From NCBI GenBank assembly GCA_947494205.1, contig CANLUH010000021.1:1-64000 (forward strand): a stretch of 64,000 nt of DNA. The letters are read 5' to 3'. The notes under the pieces were generated by a model. That model worked only from the letters and a program-made list of their open reading frames with translations, did no database searches and had not been told where the DNA came from. This document shows positions 35,567-43,477 of the stretch, piece after piece. The DNA is from an uncultured Flavobacteriaceae bacterium (GTDB lineage: Bacteria; Bacteroidota; Bacteroidia; Flavobacteriales; Flavobacteriaceae). The first letter of the stretch is position 1, and each line of letters starts with the position of its first letter. A program made the translations under genes and the position numbers.

Positions 35567-35887
35567 ATGAAACAAATTAAAACACTAACCACAATTCTAT
35601 TATTAGCAATATTTGCTTTTACTTCTTGTAGTAAGGAAGAATTGATGATTGATGAACCGAAACTAGAGAGTCTTAAATTACCACCTAGTCCAGACATAAA
35701 AACTAATAAAACGTCGGATTATTTATGGTATTTCTATTGTGGAAATAGTAGTACAGGAGAACATATAAAAGTAAACTATGAATTTTTTCCTCATACATAT
35801 TATCTATGGACTAACGGTCAATGGAAACATAAGTCTTACTTCGAAGCATATAAGTGGTGTCAAGAAAATACTACAGGTTTTAATTAA
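35567..35887 (+). CDS. Small lipoprotein
   Basis: A 106-residue lipoprotein: signal MKQIKTLTTILLLAIFAFTSC with Cys21, then an aromatic-rich mature domain (YLWYFYCGNSSTGEHIKV, WTNGQWKHKSYFEAYKWC) with two further Cys. It lies behind structured element A. A hairpin GCCTC-ttcccta-GGAGGC follows its stop. Possibly a surface receptor-masking protein, by analogy with phage lipoproteins only. Confidence 0.65.
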   Translation: MKQIKTLTTILLLAIFAFTSCSKEELMIDEPKLESLKLPPSPDIKTNKTSDYLWYFYCGNSSTGEHIKVNYEFFPHTYYLWTNGQWKHKSYFEAYKWCQENTTGFN

Positions 35888-35930
35888 AATAATAAGATGC
35901 CTCTTCCCTAGGAGGCTATTAAAACAGTAG

Positions 35931-36113
35931 TTATCTCCTATTGTTTACGTAAAGAGTTAATCCATAATAAATAATAATCATAAATAATATTTTAAAAAGA
36001 ATAGGCATCTCTTTACTAGGAGAATTAGAGTTTGCTATAATAAGCTCATTTACTAAGCTAGCTCCGAAAAAACTGATAACAATTCTGACAAAGGTCATTT
36101 TTAAATATCTCAT
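35931..36113 (-). CDS. Small single-TM protein, minus-strand unit
   Basis: A 60-residue ORF with a C-terminal membrane segment (ILFKILFMIIIYYGLTLYV). It is the only minus-strand gene within the junction-motif array. Direct ACAGTAG copies flank it on both sides (35924 and 36139), and its stop TAA touches the left copy. It looks like one inserted unit. Confidence 0.5.
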   Translation of the reverse strand: MRYLKMTFVRIVISFFGASLVNELIIANSNSPSKEMPILFKILFMIIIYYGLTLYVNNRR

Positions 36114-36148
36114 ACATCAAATATAAACAAACTAATAAACAGTAGATT

Positions 36149-36319
36149 TTGAATAATCTTTTTTCAAACATAAAAACTTGTGATTACTGCAAATTACAAC
36201 CTAAACCAAAAGAAAATAAAACTTACATGTTTAATGGTTTTCGTGATGCAAAAACTAAACAGTTGGTATGTTGGAATTGTAAAGGTGTTCATGATAAAAC
36301 TAAAACATTAAAACAGTAG
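36149..36319 (+). CDS. Small CxxC...CxxC zinc protein
   Basis: A 56-residue ORF from TTG (36149). TCDYCKLQ and VCWNCKGVH make a two-knuckle zinc site. It ends LKQ* within an ACAGTAG motif and starts a few bases after another. Too short for normal calling; the cysteine pattern supports it. Confidence 0.55.
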   Translation: MNNLFSNIKTCDYCKLQPKPKENKTYMFNGFRDAKTKQLVCWNCKGVHDKTKTLKQ

Positions 36320-36320
36320 T

Positions 36321-36479
36321 ATGAATTGCACTTTAGGAATACACGAAATAGACAGGTTAACTAAAAAATGTGTTAACTGTGGATTCGAACCATATTTTAG
36401 TCCATGTGGAGAAAATGAAAATAAATGTAACTGTAACAGTTCAGACGAATGTGGTTACAATGCATTAACAATACATTAA
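36321..36479 (+). CDS. Small cysteine-rich protein
   Basis: A 52-residue ORF starting one base after a junction motif (ACAGTAGTATG). It has eight cysteines, in KKCVNCGFEPYFSPCG and NKCNCNSSDECG, consistent with one or two bound metals. Unrecognised. Confidence 0.55.
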   Translation: MNCTLGIHEIDRLTKKCVNCGFEPYFSPCGENENKCNCNSSDECGYNALTIH

Positions 36480-36567
36480 TACAGTAGTATTCGATGGCGC
36501 TTTGGTCGGCTCAAAAGGCACACCAAACACATCGGTGCTACTTAAATAAAACAGTAATATTTCCAAT

Positions 36568-37614
36568 ATGCAAAAACTCGAATTATTTAGTGGAACAATG
36601 GGATTTAGTCAAGGATTTGAAGAAGCCGGATATAAATTCGAGAAAACATATTACAGTGAAGTAGATAAACACGCAATAGCTAATTCTAAATACAATAGAC
36701 CAAATGCCAAACATATCGGATCAGTTAAACATTTTCAACAGTGGAAAGGTAAACTCGGAAGAATTAATATACTCACCTTCGGTTCGCCTTGCCAAAATTT
36801 TTCATTGGCTGGCAATAGAAAAGGGCTTAAAGGAAGGAGTAGTTCACTCATCCAATATGCCATTATGGCTATCGAATGGTTTAGACCTGATGTTTTTATT
36901 TGGGAAAACGTTAAAGGAGCTTACTCCAGCAACAAAGGCGAAGATTTTCAAGCAATCTTTGAAAGGCTTGCCTACATTGATGGTTACAGACTCGAGAAAC
37001 AATTGCTTAATACAAGCTGGTTTTTACCCCAAAATAGAGAGCGAATATATCTTATTGGACATCTTACAGGACGAAGTAAACCAGAAGTATTTCCTTTCAG
37101 AGAAAATGACAAAATATTTATTAAGCCGGAAAGAGCAAGAAAAAGACAATCACAAACCAAAAATTGTACAACACTTAAAGCCTCTGGAACAATGAAAGCA
37201 GATGATACATTCATTCAAATACCTGAAAAAGCAGGTTGTTTAAGTGGAGGCGGCAATAGTGGTGGTTTACATAGTGATATGACAGTTATTCCTGCTTATA
37301 TCAAGTCTACACATTATGGACCACATCAGCAGGATAGGTATTATAATTCATTAGGAATAATGAGCTGCTTACCTTCTGCAAGAACAGAGGATAAAATTAA
37401 AATAGAACATAATAATTCTATAAGACGATTAACAGAAATTGAGTGCGAACGTTTGCAAGGTTTTCCAGATGATTGGACCAGGTATGGTAATTATGATGGA
37501 ATAATAAAAGAAATAAGTAAGACTCAACGATATAAAATGCTAGGTAATGCAGTAAGCGTTCCAGTTGTAAAAGCAATAGCAGAAAGATTAAAACAAAATT
37601 TAAAATTACAGTAG
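36568..37614 (+). CDS. Orphan C5-cytosine DNA methyltransferase
   Basis: Transfers methyl groups from SAM to cytosine C5 in DNA. All key motifs are present in 348 residues: I ELFSGTMGFSQGF, IV FGSPCQNFS with nucleophile Cys75, VI ENVKG (113-117), VIII QNRERIYLIG (155-164), IX RLTEIECERLQGFP and X YKMLGNAVSVPVV. The target-recognition region lies at about 180-290. No restriction enzyme is adjacent, so it probably protects phage DNA from host restriction. It occupies a single junction-motif unit. Confidence 0.95.
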   Translation: MQKLELFSGTMGFSQGFEEAGYKFEKTYYSEVDKHAIANSKYNRPNAKHIGSVKHFQQWKGKLGRINILTFGSPCQNFSLAGNRKGLKGRSSSLIQYAIMAIEWFRPDVFIWENVKGAYSSNKGEDFQAIFERLAYIDGYRLEKQLLNTSWFLPQNRERIYLIGHLTGRSKPEVFPFRENDKIFIKPERARKRQSQTKNCTTLKASGTMKADDTFIQIPEKAGCLSGGGNSGGLHSDMTVIPAYIKSTHYGPHQQDRYYNSLGIMSCLPSARTEDKIKIEHNNSIRRLTEIECERLQGFPDDWTRYGNYDGIIKEISKTQRYKMLGNAVSVPVVKAIAERLKQNLKLQ

Positions 37615-37619
37615 GAATT

Positions 37620-37838
37620 ATGATAATAATTAAAAGCAAAAATGGCGTTCCATCTATTAAAGGTAGGCTTTGCTCTTTTGGTTCAAAAAAAACAAGAAAT
37701 ATAATAGAGTCGTTTTTTGAAGTTAATAAAGAATTTGTATTGCCTAAAAAATACATGGTTATAGTAACAGAAAACGACTTTGCAAAAATCATAAAAAAAC
37801 CAAAGCCCAACAATTGGGATTATTCTTTGGGGCAATAA
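37620..37838 (+). CDS. Small basic hypothetical protein
   Basis: A 72-residue protein (IIIKSKNGVPSIKGRLCSFG...), basic, ending in KPKPNNWDYSLGQ. It starts 6 bp after a junction motif and ends 7 bp before the next. No known family. Confidence 0.6.
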   Translation: MIIIKSKNGVPSIKGRLCSFGSKKTRNIIESFFEVNKEFVLPKKYMVIVTENDFAKIIKKPKPNNWDYSLGQ

Positions 37839-37858
37839 TATAAAACAGTAGTATAAAA

Positions 37859-37983
37859 AAAAGCACTCTAGAAGACAGATAACGTAAAAATCCCTTATAC
37901 AGGACTCAAAGTCCTTGCGGAAGGATTCGGAGGATACCGATAGCGACAGACGTTGCAAGTTAAAGAAAACAAGGAGTGCTTTT
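37859..37983 (+). ncRNA. Structured-RNA candidate C in the unit array
   Basis: The terminal stem AAAAGCACTC (37859-37868) / GAGTGCTTTT (37974-37983) closes a 125-nt block that is clearly more GC-rich than its surroundings. Inside are AGGACTcaaAGTCCT, which overlaps the alternative hairpin TCCTTgcggAAGGA, then TCGGaggataCCGA, and a possible long-range CTTGC/GCAAG pair. It begins just after a junction motif and ends 43 bp before the next ORF. It could be a regulatory RNA or a decoy RNA. I do not recognise a known class. Confidence 0.5.
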
Positions 37984-38026
37984 AATTAATAAAATAGGTG
38001 TTGAAGCCTACGAAAAATCAATAATT

Positions 38027-38218
38027 ATGAAAGTAAAAGAATTATTAAAAGCATTAGAAAATGTAAATCCAGAAATGAATGTATTCTGTACATCAAATAC
38101 AGGAGAATATGAATACTGTATAGTTAATTCATGTGGTGAAAGAGAATTAATTATTGAAAGTGGTGATGCAGATACAGATGATGTTGTAGAAACTTTTTTT
38201 GTTATAGATGAACAATAA
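38027..38218 (+). CDS. Small acidic hypothetical protein
   Basis: A 63-residue protein from the ATG at 38027 (MKVKELLKALENVNPEMNVF...), acidic C-terminus (SGDADTDDVVETFFVIDEQ). It looks like the small beta-type phage proteins with a KELLxxLE start. It shares its unit with RNA candidate C. Confidence 0.62.
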   Translation: MKVKELLKALENVNPEMNVFCTSNTGEYEYCIVNSCGERELIIESGDADTDDVVETFFVIDEQ

Positions 38219-38227
38219 ACAGTAGTT

Positions 38228-38386
38228 ATGCAGCACGAACTCACTTTAACATTTGAGGATGATTTACCACTAAAAGAGCATCTAAATAATTTTGTAGATG
38301 TATTCTATGATTGGCACGAGAAACAAGGCTATGCTACAGTTAAAAGAGAAGATTGGAAAACATTTATTAAAACACAAATACAGTAA
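38228..38386 (+). CDS. Small hypothetical protein
   Basis: A 52-residue ORF (MQHELTLTFEDDLPLKEHLN...) whose ATG begins 2 bp after an ACAGTAG motif and whose end, IQ* (ATA CAG TAA), is the next motif. Unrecognised. Confidence 0.55.
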   Translation: MQHELTLTFEDDLPLKEHLNNFVDVFYDWHEKQGYATVKREDWKTFIKTQIQ

Positions 38387-38398
38387 TATAAATAGAAT

Positions 38399-39181
38399 AT
38401 GGCGAGACTAGGAAAAGAGAGAATAATTGTCAGAGATAAAGAAGATAGAAGTTTTTACATGGAGCTTGAATTTGTTGTAAATGTTAGTGCAGATGGATAT
38501 TTCACAACAACCTTAAAAGAAGAGGATGTAAAAACAATCCAATCATTCAACGTTGATCTATATAGTAATGGAAGGAGGAATTCAAGAAAAGGTTTTTTCC
38601 AAAGCAAAACAAAAGAAGGCTTGCTAAAAGAAGTTCGAGAAGTTTTGGAAAAATGTATGAGCAGAACTTTAATTGATGAGAAAATAATTTTAAGATATTC
38701 TTTTTGTACCGTGGCATCCTTTGGTTTTACTCTCGATGGTAAAATAGTACCTAATATGGGGTGGAGTTTAGATGGAGAATTAGATCAGGATTTATATTGG
38801 CAAAATGGTACAGTTAACAGCCATGCAACTAACAGGCATGCTGTTGGTGTTCAAATGTATATTAAACCTTTTTTTAAAAGAACATATAAATATCTTGATG
38901 ACAGAGAAAAAGTTGAATATGTAGAATTTACAGCTTTTGGAGGTGATGCATCAAAAGAAAATCAATATTACTTAGCATGGTTAGAAAATATTTGTAGTAC
39001 AAAACCACCAGAGCATGGAAAAATTCAAGAAATAGATTATACAGAAGATAGAGCTAAGTTTTTTGTAAATATGTTTAAGTCTCTTTGTCAACTTGCTCAC
39101 AACATAGCAAACTTTACTGAGCCAGAAAACTTAACAAAACTAATTGAATCAGGTAAGTACTTGATGTCACCAAAACAGTAG
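38399..39181 (+). CDS. Hypothetical phage protein of 260 residues
   Basis: A soluble-looking protein starting ARLGKERIIVRDKEDRSFYM. It has mixed alpha/beta content, GWSLDGELDQDLYWQNG in the middle, and a C-terminal helical part (FFVNMFKSLCQLAHNIANF). It ends SPKQ* on the last junction motif. I cannot place it in a family. Confidence 0.68.
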   Translation: MARLGKERIIVRDKEDRSFYMELEFVVNVSADGYFTTTLKEEDVKTIQSFNVDLYSNGRRNSRKGFFQSKTKEGLLKEVREVLEKCMSRTLIDEKIILRYSFCTVASFGFTLDGKIVPNMGWSLDGELDQDLYWQNGTVNSHATNRHAVGVQMYIKPFFKRTYKYLDDREKVEYVEFTAFGGDASKENQYYLAWLENICSTKPPEHGKIQEIDYTEDRAKFFVNMFKSLCQLAHNIANFTEPENLTKLIESGKYLMSPKQ

Positions 39182-39241
39182 TTAAATTAAAAATTGGAAC
39201 TTGAAAATGAACCAATAAAAACACAAATTATAGAAATTGAC

Positions 39242-40075
39242 TTAATCATCATTAGGCTCTAAGGGTAGGTGACCAATTTCACCTCCTGAGATCAAACTTG
39301 ATTTACTCTCATTATTATTTCTAAAATTTAATTTTAAGATTTGGTAAATTTCTAAAAATCTACTCCCTTTAGATGTTAGTTCATAAAAAACCATATTTTT
39401 TTTGCCTGTTTTTGATTCTATAAAAGAATATTCGTTTAACATATTCATTATTTCCCAACTTATACCATCCTCTAAATCTTTTTCTAAATTTATATTTTTT
39501 TCAAGAATGTCTAACTCCTCTATATGTGGCTCTAAAAACATGAAGTATATATCTATTAAAACTTTATTTTTATGTGAGATTTCTATCTCATTAAGCTTTT
39601 TATTATTTTTTAAAGTAATTAAATCCGTTTCTAGCTTAAACTTTTGTTGATTTAATTCAGTAATCTTATTATTTAATTTTGAGAGGTCCTCATTACCAGC
39701 TCTAATATTTTCATAAGTTCTTTCTGATTTAGCTAATTCATTTTTTAAGTAAAACTCATTAATTTTATCATTAATTAATTTAGTCCTTCTATTTTTTATA
39801 GCCAAGGATATTATAATATCAATAATCATTGATAAGTATGGTAATACTATTACATATCCTAGAGCTATTAATAAAGGGTAAAATAAAGTATATCGTGTCT
39901 CAGAAAAATTATTTGTTATATAGATAATTCTATCTTCTATAGTTTGTTTAGATGTAAATAAAACAAATATTGCTTTCCAGTTTAATGCAATCCAAGAAAT
40001 TAAAAATGAAAATATTAACGGATTTTTTAATCGTTCATTACTAACCTTAAATAGGTTGTTTATAAATTCTTTCAT
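39242..40075 (-). CDS. Two-TM coiled-coil protein with winged-helix-like tail
   Basis: A 277-residue protein. Two membrane segments (ISWIALNWKAIFVLF and TLFYPLLIALGYVIVLPYLSM) are followed by a coiled coil at about 115-165 and a C-terminal domain. In that domain EIMNMLNEYSFIESKTGKKN and YELTSKGSRFLEIYQIL read like a winged helix. It is transcribed against the late genes from just upstream of their start. It may be lysogen-expressed cargo. Function is not recognised. Confidence 0.68.
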   Translation of the reverse strand: MKEFINNLFKVSNERLKNPLIFSFLISWIALNWKAIFVLFTSKQTIEDRIIYITNNFSETRYTLFYPLLIALGYVIVLPYLSMIIDIIISLAIKNRRTKLINDKINEFYLKNELAKSERTYENIRAGNEDLSKLNNKITELNQQKFKLETDLITLKNNKKLNEIEISHKNKVLIDIYFMFLEPHIEELDILEKNINLEKDLEDGISWEIMNMLNEYSFIESKTGKKNMVFYELTSKGSRFLEIYQILKLNFRNNNESKSSLISGGEIGHLPLEPNDD

Positions 40076-40205
40076 AAAATGGTTATTAGGAGATTATTGA
40101 TTAATTGCATTTTAAATATAAACATAATACTTATTAAAAATACAAACAATTTAAATTTCAGTAGTGTTAATTACCAAAATAGCTATAACATGTAAAAACA
40201 AACTG

Positions 40206-40250
40206 AAACCAAATAATAAAGGTTTAAACCATTTAAAACCAACCGAAACC
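40206..40250 (+). promoter_or_regulatory. Helically phased AAACC boxes before the late genes
   Basis: AAACC starts at 40206, 40226, 40236 and 40246. The spacings are 20, 10 and 10 bp, so all sit on one face of the helix. The array ends 80 bp before the first late gene. This is a plausible site for an activator of late transcription. No clear TAnnTTTG box is present between the array and the ATG (TTATTTG near 40308 is a partial match), which fits an activator-dependent promoter. Confidence 0.5.
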
Positions 40251-40329
40251 ATTCCAAATAAAAAAAACATTTTTTTTAAAATATAGATTAGCTGTCAGTA
40301 AGTAAAGTTATTTGAAAAACTGATAGTTA

Positions 40330-42084
40330 ATGGCAGATGGATATTTTAATAATGCAGCAAAAAGAGAAGTTTTACAAACTTCTAAATACTTAAAGCTCAT
40401 TAATAAAGGAAAATGTAACGTACAATATAAATCTAAAGGAGATACAAAGCATACCGTAACTGGTATGAAAGATTTTATTGAAGCTTACAAGTACCAAACT
40501 ATAGCATTAGCAGAAGCACTAAAAGGCTCTTTAGTACAGGAAACAATAGAAAATAATTATAATTTCCTCTATAATCATTTCCAATACGAAAGCGATAGTA
40601 CTTTGCAACAAATGCGTTCTCCTGAATGCAGTGTTAACGATAGGTTTAAGGGAATAGACTGTAAAAGCTATAGTGTTTTTGCCTCTACTTTACTTCTAAA
40701 TCAAAACATAAAGCATTTTATACGCCGTATAAAACAACCAAATTTTTATCCTAAACACTGGACACATGTTTATGTAATAGTGCCATCAGATCAGGAAGGA
40801 ATGGATTTATCAAAAGGCTATTATGTTATAGATGCAACATTACATATAAATAAAGAACCCCTTTACAATAAAAAACACGATATAGAAATGGGTAAAGACT
40901 TACCACATGTTTGGTTAAATGGTAGCGTAGATAATGATTACCAATCTACACCACAAGGAGGGGGAGAAGAGTTTTTAGCACTACTTTTAGGGGTAGGTGT
41001 AGCATCTTCTAGAGTTAAACTTATACAAGAAACTTTAAACCATTATTTAGCTAAAGGTAAAGATCCATTATTAAAAATTACAAATAAAGGAGTTACCATA
41101 GAAGGTAATTATATTTCATATTTAGACCCATCGAACCAAAATAGAACCTCTGGTTTTAAAAGTGCGTTAAGTTATGTTAATCAATTTAGCGAAAACCCAC
41201 TAGATATAGGGCTTAATGGAGGTTTAAATGGGGGTTTAGATCAGATTGGAGATTTAGAGAATGTACTGTCTGATATTTTAAAGGACGATTGGTTTAAAAA
41301 TACATTTGGATCCATTTTCGCTAATGGATTTGATCCAACATGTTTTAACTCTTCTAATAATCCAAAACAATCGGCAGCTGAAGTACCAATAGATGCAAAA
41401 TTCTATTTAGAAGAATCTGAACTTATTAACCAAATTAATCTAATCAATATAGATCATTTCCTTTATTTAACTGGCGCTTATCTATGGGCTAGAGAGTTTG
41501 GAATGAATAACGGAGATTTAGCACGTTGTACAAGACGAGGTAATGAGGTAGGTTTTAAAGACATGCTTAAGTTTAGAAACGATATAATTACAGCTGTTAA
41601 AAACACATTATCTAAGCAAAATATTACACTTGATATTGAAACTAGAATAACTCTAGACAGTGTAAATGTTAAAGCACCATCAGGATATTATGACGGATTA
41701 ATTAATCCTTCAAACACACCAATACAAATAAGAAAAGCTAAGTTATCTGGAACACCCAAAAACGGAACACCTTTACAAGGTTTTTCTATACAAGTAAATA
41801 CTACTACAAACAATAATACTAATACAGGTTCTGGATATACTGGTTCTGGTTCAGGAAGTGGTTCTGGTTCAGGAAGTGGTTCTGGTTCAGGAGGAGGCTC
41901 TGGTTCAGGAAGCGGCTCAGGTTCAGGAGGAGGCTCAGGTTCAGGAGGAGGCTCAAAAGATGATAAGCCACAAAAAGCAGGAGTAGGTACAGCAGTTGCA
42001 GGAGTTGCAGCATTAGGTGTTTTAGCATTAGTGCTTGGAGGAACGTCTAGTAAAACTAAAGAAACAGTAAATGGTGTACAGTAA
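40330..42084 (+). CDS. Transglutaminase-like protein with Gly-Ser stalk and C-terminal TM
   Basis: First late gene, 584 residues. The N-terminal part has a papain/transglutaminase-type triad pattern: Cys111 in FKGIDCKSYSVFAST, His146 in HWTHVYVIVP and Asp168 in YYVIDATLH. The middle is unassigned. Residues about 500-540 are a GSGSGS/GGSGSG stalk, and a membrane segment (VAGVAALGVLALVLGG) lies near the C-terminus. The layout suggests a displayed enzyme held in a membrane by a flexible stalk, for entry or maturation. Enzyme identity is inference from the triad spacing. Confidence 0.72.
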   Translation: MADGYFNNAAKREVLQTSKYLKLINKGKCNVQYKSKGDTKHTVTGMKDFIEAYKYQTIALAEALKGSLVQETIENNYNFLYNHFQYESDSTLQQMRSPECSVNDRFKGIDCKSYSVFASTLLLNQNIKHFIRRIKQPNFYPKHWTHVYVIVPSDQEGMDLSKGYYVIDATLHINKEPLYNKKHDIEMGKDLPHVWLNGSVDNDYQSTPQGGGEEFLALLLGVGVASSRVKLIQETLNHYLAKGKDPLLKITNKGVTIEGNYISYLDPSNQNRTSGFKSALSYVNQFSENPLDIGLNGGLNGGLDQIGDLENVLSDILKDDWFKNTFGSIFANGFDPTCFNSSNNPKQSAAEVPIDAKFYLEESELINQINLINIDHFLYLTGAYLWAREFGMNNGDLARCTRRGNEVGFKDMLKFRNDIITAVKNTLSKQNITLDIETRITLDSVNVKAPSGYYDGLINPSNTPIQIRKAKLSGTPKNGTPLQGFSIQVNTTTNNNTNTGSGYTGSGSGSGSGSGSGSGSGGGSGSGSGSGSGGGSGSGGGSKDDKPQKAGVGTAVAGVAALGVLALVLGGTSSKTKETVNGVQ

Positions 42085-42967
42085 AAAAATAATAGATTTT
42101 AACGAACCAGGAGGAGAAGGGCCTAGTAGTCCTGCAAAAGGATTCTTTGGCAGATTATGGGGGAGAATTAAAAGGAATATTGGTTCAATATTAGGTTCGT
42201 TGGCAGGAGGGCCAATAGGAGGTATTTTAGGAGGACTTTTAGATAAATGGTTGGATGCGGGTGTAGATATTAACTACAGTAGAGAAGGAATTTCAGTTTC
42301 TATTGAAGAACCTAAATATCCAATTACACAAACAGAAGAAATACAATTAGATAAGATTCATAATTTACAAATAGCACCTATGGTAGTGTATTTAGTGAAT
42401 TTAATAGATCAAGAAATAAATATTCAATCTACTAATAGAACTAGATTTAGTAACGATGTCATTATTTCTAAAGCTAATAAAGTATTACATGCAATTTCAA
42501 TAATTAATGCTAATAATACAACACTGGTAAATTTTGGAGAAGGTAGACGTTCTAAAAACTTCATCTTAAATAAAATTGCCATACTAGAAATGTATTTAGA
42601 TATAGTTGAAAAATCAGTAGTAAAATACGTTGAAGAAAATACAAATGGCGAATTTAAATTGGTATTAGAAACTATGTTGGTTTCAACTGTAAAAAACATT
42701 CAAAAATATCCGTTATCGTGGCAAGGTCAAGAAGTACATGCTAAGATTAAAAAGTACATGCTAAGAGGACTAGAAACTAACGGTAATCAAACAGATGTTA
42801 TTATTGTTAATACAGACCCAGAAAGTGATGAACCGCTTACAAATGCAGGCCATTCAGACTCTGAAATTAATGCATCCAAAGACATAAACAATAAGAATTC
42901 ACTATTAAAAATTGGAGCAGTTGTAACTGTTACTGGTATTGTAGGAATAATTTTAAACAGAGTATAA
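42071..42967 (+). CDS. Glycine-rich membrane-interacting protein
   Basis: A 298-residue protein overlapping the previous gene by 14 bp. The N-terminal segment is amphipathic and Gly-rich (FFGRLWGRIKRNIGSILGSL, GGPIGGILGGLLDKWL), like membrane-active virion peptides. A helical domain spans about 100-240 and a C-terminal membrane segment is VVTVTGIVGIILNRV. Candidate structural or entry protein of a membrane-containing virion. Not recognised. Confidence 0.65.
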   Translation: MVYSKKIIDFNEPGGEGPSSPAKGFFGRLWGRIKRNIGSILGSLAGGPIGGILGGLLDKWLDAGVDINYSREGISVSIEEPKYPITQTEEIQLDKIHNLQIAPMVVYLVNLIDQEINIQSTNRTRFSNDVIISKANKVLHAISIINANNTTLVNFGEGRRSKNFILNKIAILEMYLDIVEKSVVKYVEENTNGEFKLVLETMLVSTVKNIQKYPLSWQGQEVHAKIKKYMLRGLETNGNQTDVIIVNTDPESDEPLTNAGHSDSEINASKDINNKNSLLKIGAVVTVTGIVGIILNRV

Positions 42968-42983
42968 TTAAAACGAGTGTATA

Positions 42984-43448
42984 ATGAATAAAAAAGACAA
43001 AAACGAAGCAATTAAACTAGTTGCAACTGTAGGAACAGGTGTTATTGGGGGGATGGTCTCTAATGCAATTGTAGCGCCAATTCCAGTAGATAACATGGTA
43101 AAATTGGCTATAAATGGAGGTTTAACCTTAGTATCAGCCTTTGCTGCAACTAAAATTAAAGGAAACTCACTAGGCGTTGCAGCTGGAAGAGGTGCAGTTC
43201 TTGGAGTTGCTATAGAGCAATTTAAACAATTAATTACTGGTGTAGCCAAAGAAACAGGTATAGTAGAAGCAGCTACTGAAGAATCAGAAACTGGAGATAA
43301 AATCTTATCAGGATTTTTTGGTCTAGGTTGTGGTTGCCAATCAAATAACGCAATGCCATTAGTGAGAATGCCATCACTTAATATGGCAAGTTATAGACAA
43401 GAAAGAGGTTATAATCCAAATGTAATTACAGCAAACGCTTTCAACTAA
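42984..43448 (+). CDS. Putative minor virion membrane protein
   Basis: A 154-residue protein with two hydrophobic stretches (VATVGTGVIGGMVSNAIVA, INGGLTLVSAFAATKI) and a Cys cluster FGLGCGCQSNN near residue 115. A C-terminal polar tail (MPSLNMASYRQERGYNPN) follows. It lies 29 bp before the candidate capsid gene. Its place and Gly/Ala-rich segments suggest an internal-membrane protein. Confidence 0.62.
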   Translation: MNKKDKNEAIKLVATVGTGVIGGMVSNAIVAPIPVDNMVKLAINGGLTLVSAFAATKIKGNSLGVAAGRGAVLGVAIEQFKQLITGVAKETGIVEAATEESETGDKILSGFFGLGCGCQSNNAMPLVRMPSLNMASYRQERGYNPNVITANAFN

Positions 43449-43477
43449 TTATAAAACAAATTTTAAATTAAGAACTA

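Larger units (their letters stand above)
35920..39187 (+). repeat. Array of one-gene units joined by ACAGTAG/A motifs
   Basis: The core ACAGTA(G/A), usually within TAAAACAGTAGTWWT, occurs at 35924, 36139, 36313, 36481, 36551, 37608, 37845, 38219, 38380 and 39175, always on the plus strand. Each interval holds one gene or one short element. The copy at 36481 is followed by a 68-bp unit without a convincing gene. Where the upstream gene ends early, the motif is noncoding; where it does not, it supplies ...CAG TAG or CAG TAA as the stop. It also abuts the stop of minus-strand genes (35931 and 25370), so it is not only a start signal. Confidence 0.75.

Noticed and set aside
36481-36550. An 18-codon ORF (ATG 36494) in the shortest motif unit
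   Set aside because: Too short and without recognisable features; the unit may be a remnant.
36704-37195. A 163-residue plus-strand ORF inside the methyltransferase
   Set aside because: It is a frame-shifted shadow; the overlapping frame contains every C5-methyltransferase motif in order.
41819-42028. A minus-strand ORF rich in Leu/Asn opposite the Gly-Ser stalk
   Set aside because: It is the complement of the GSGSGG-coding repeat and has no independent support.
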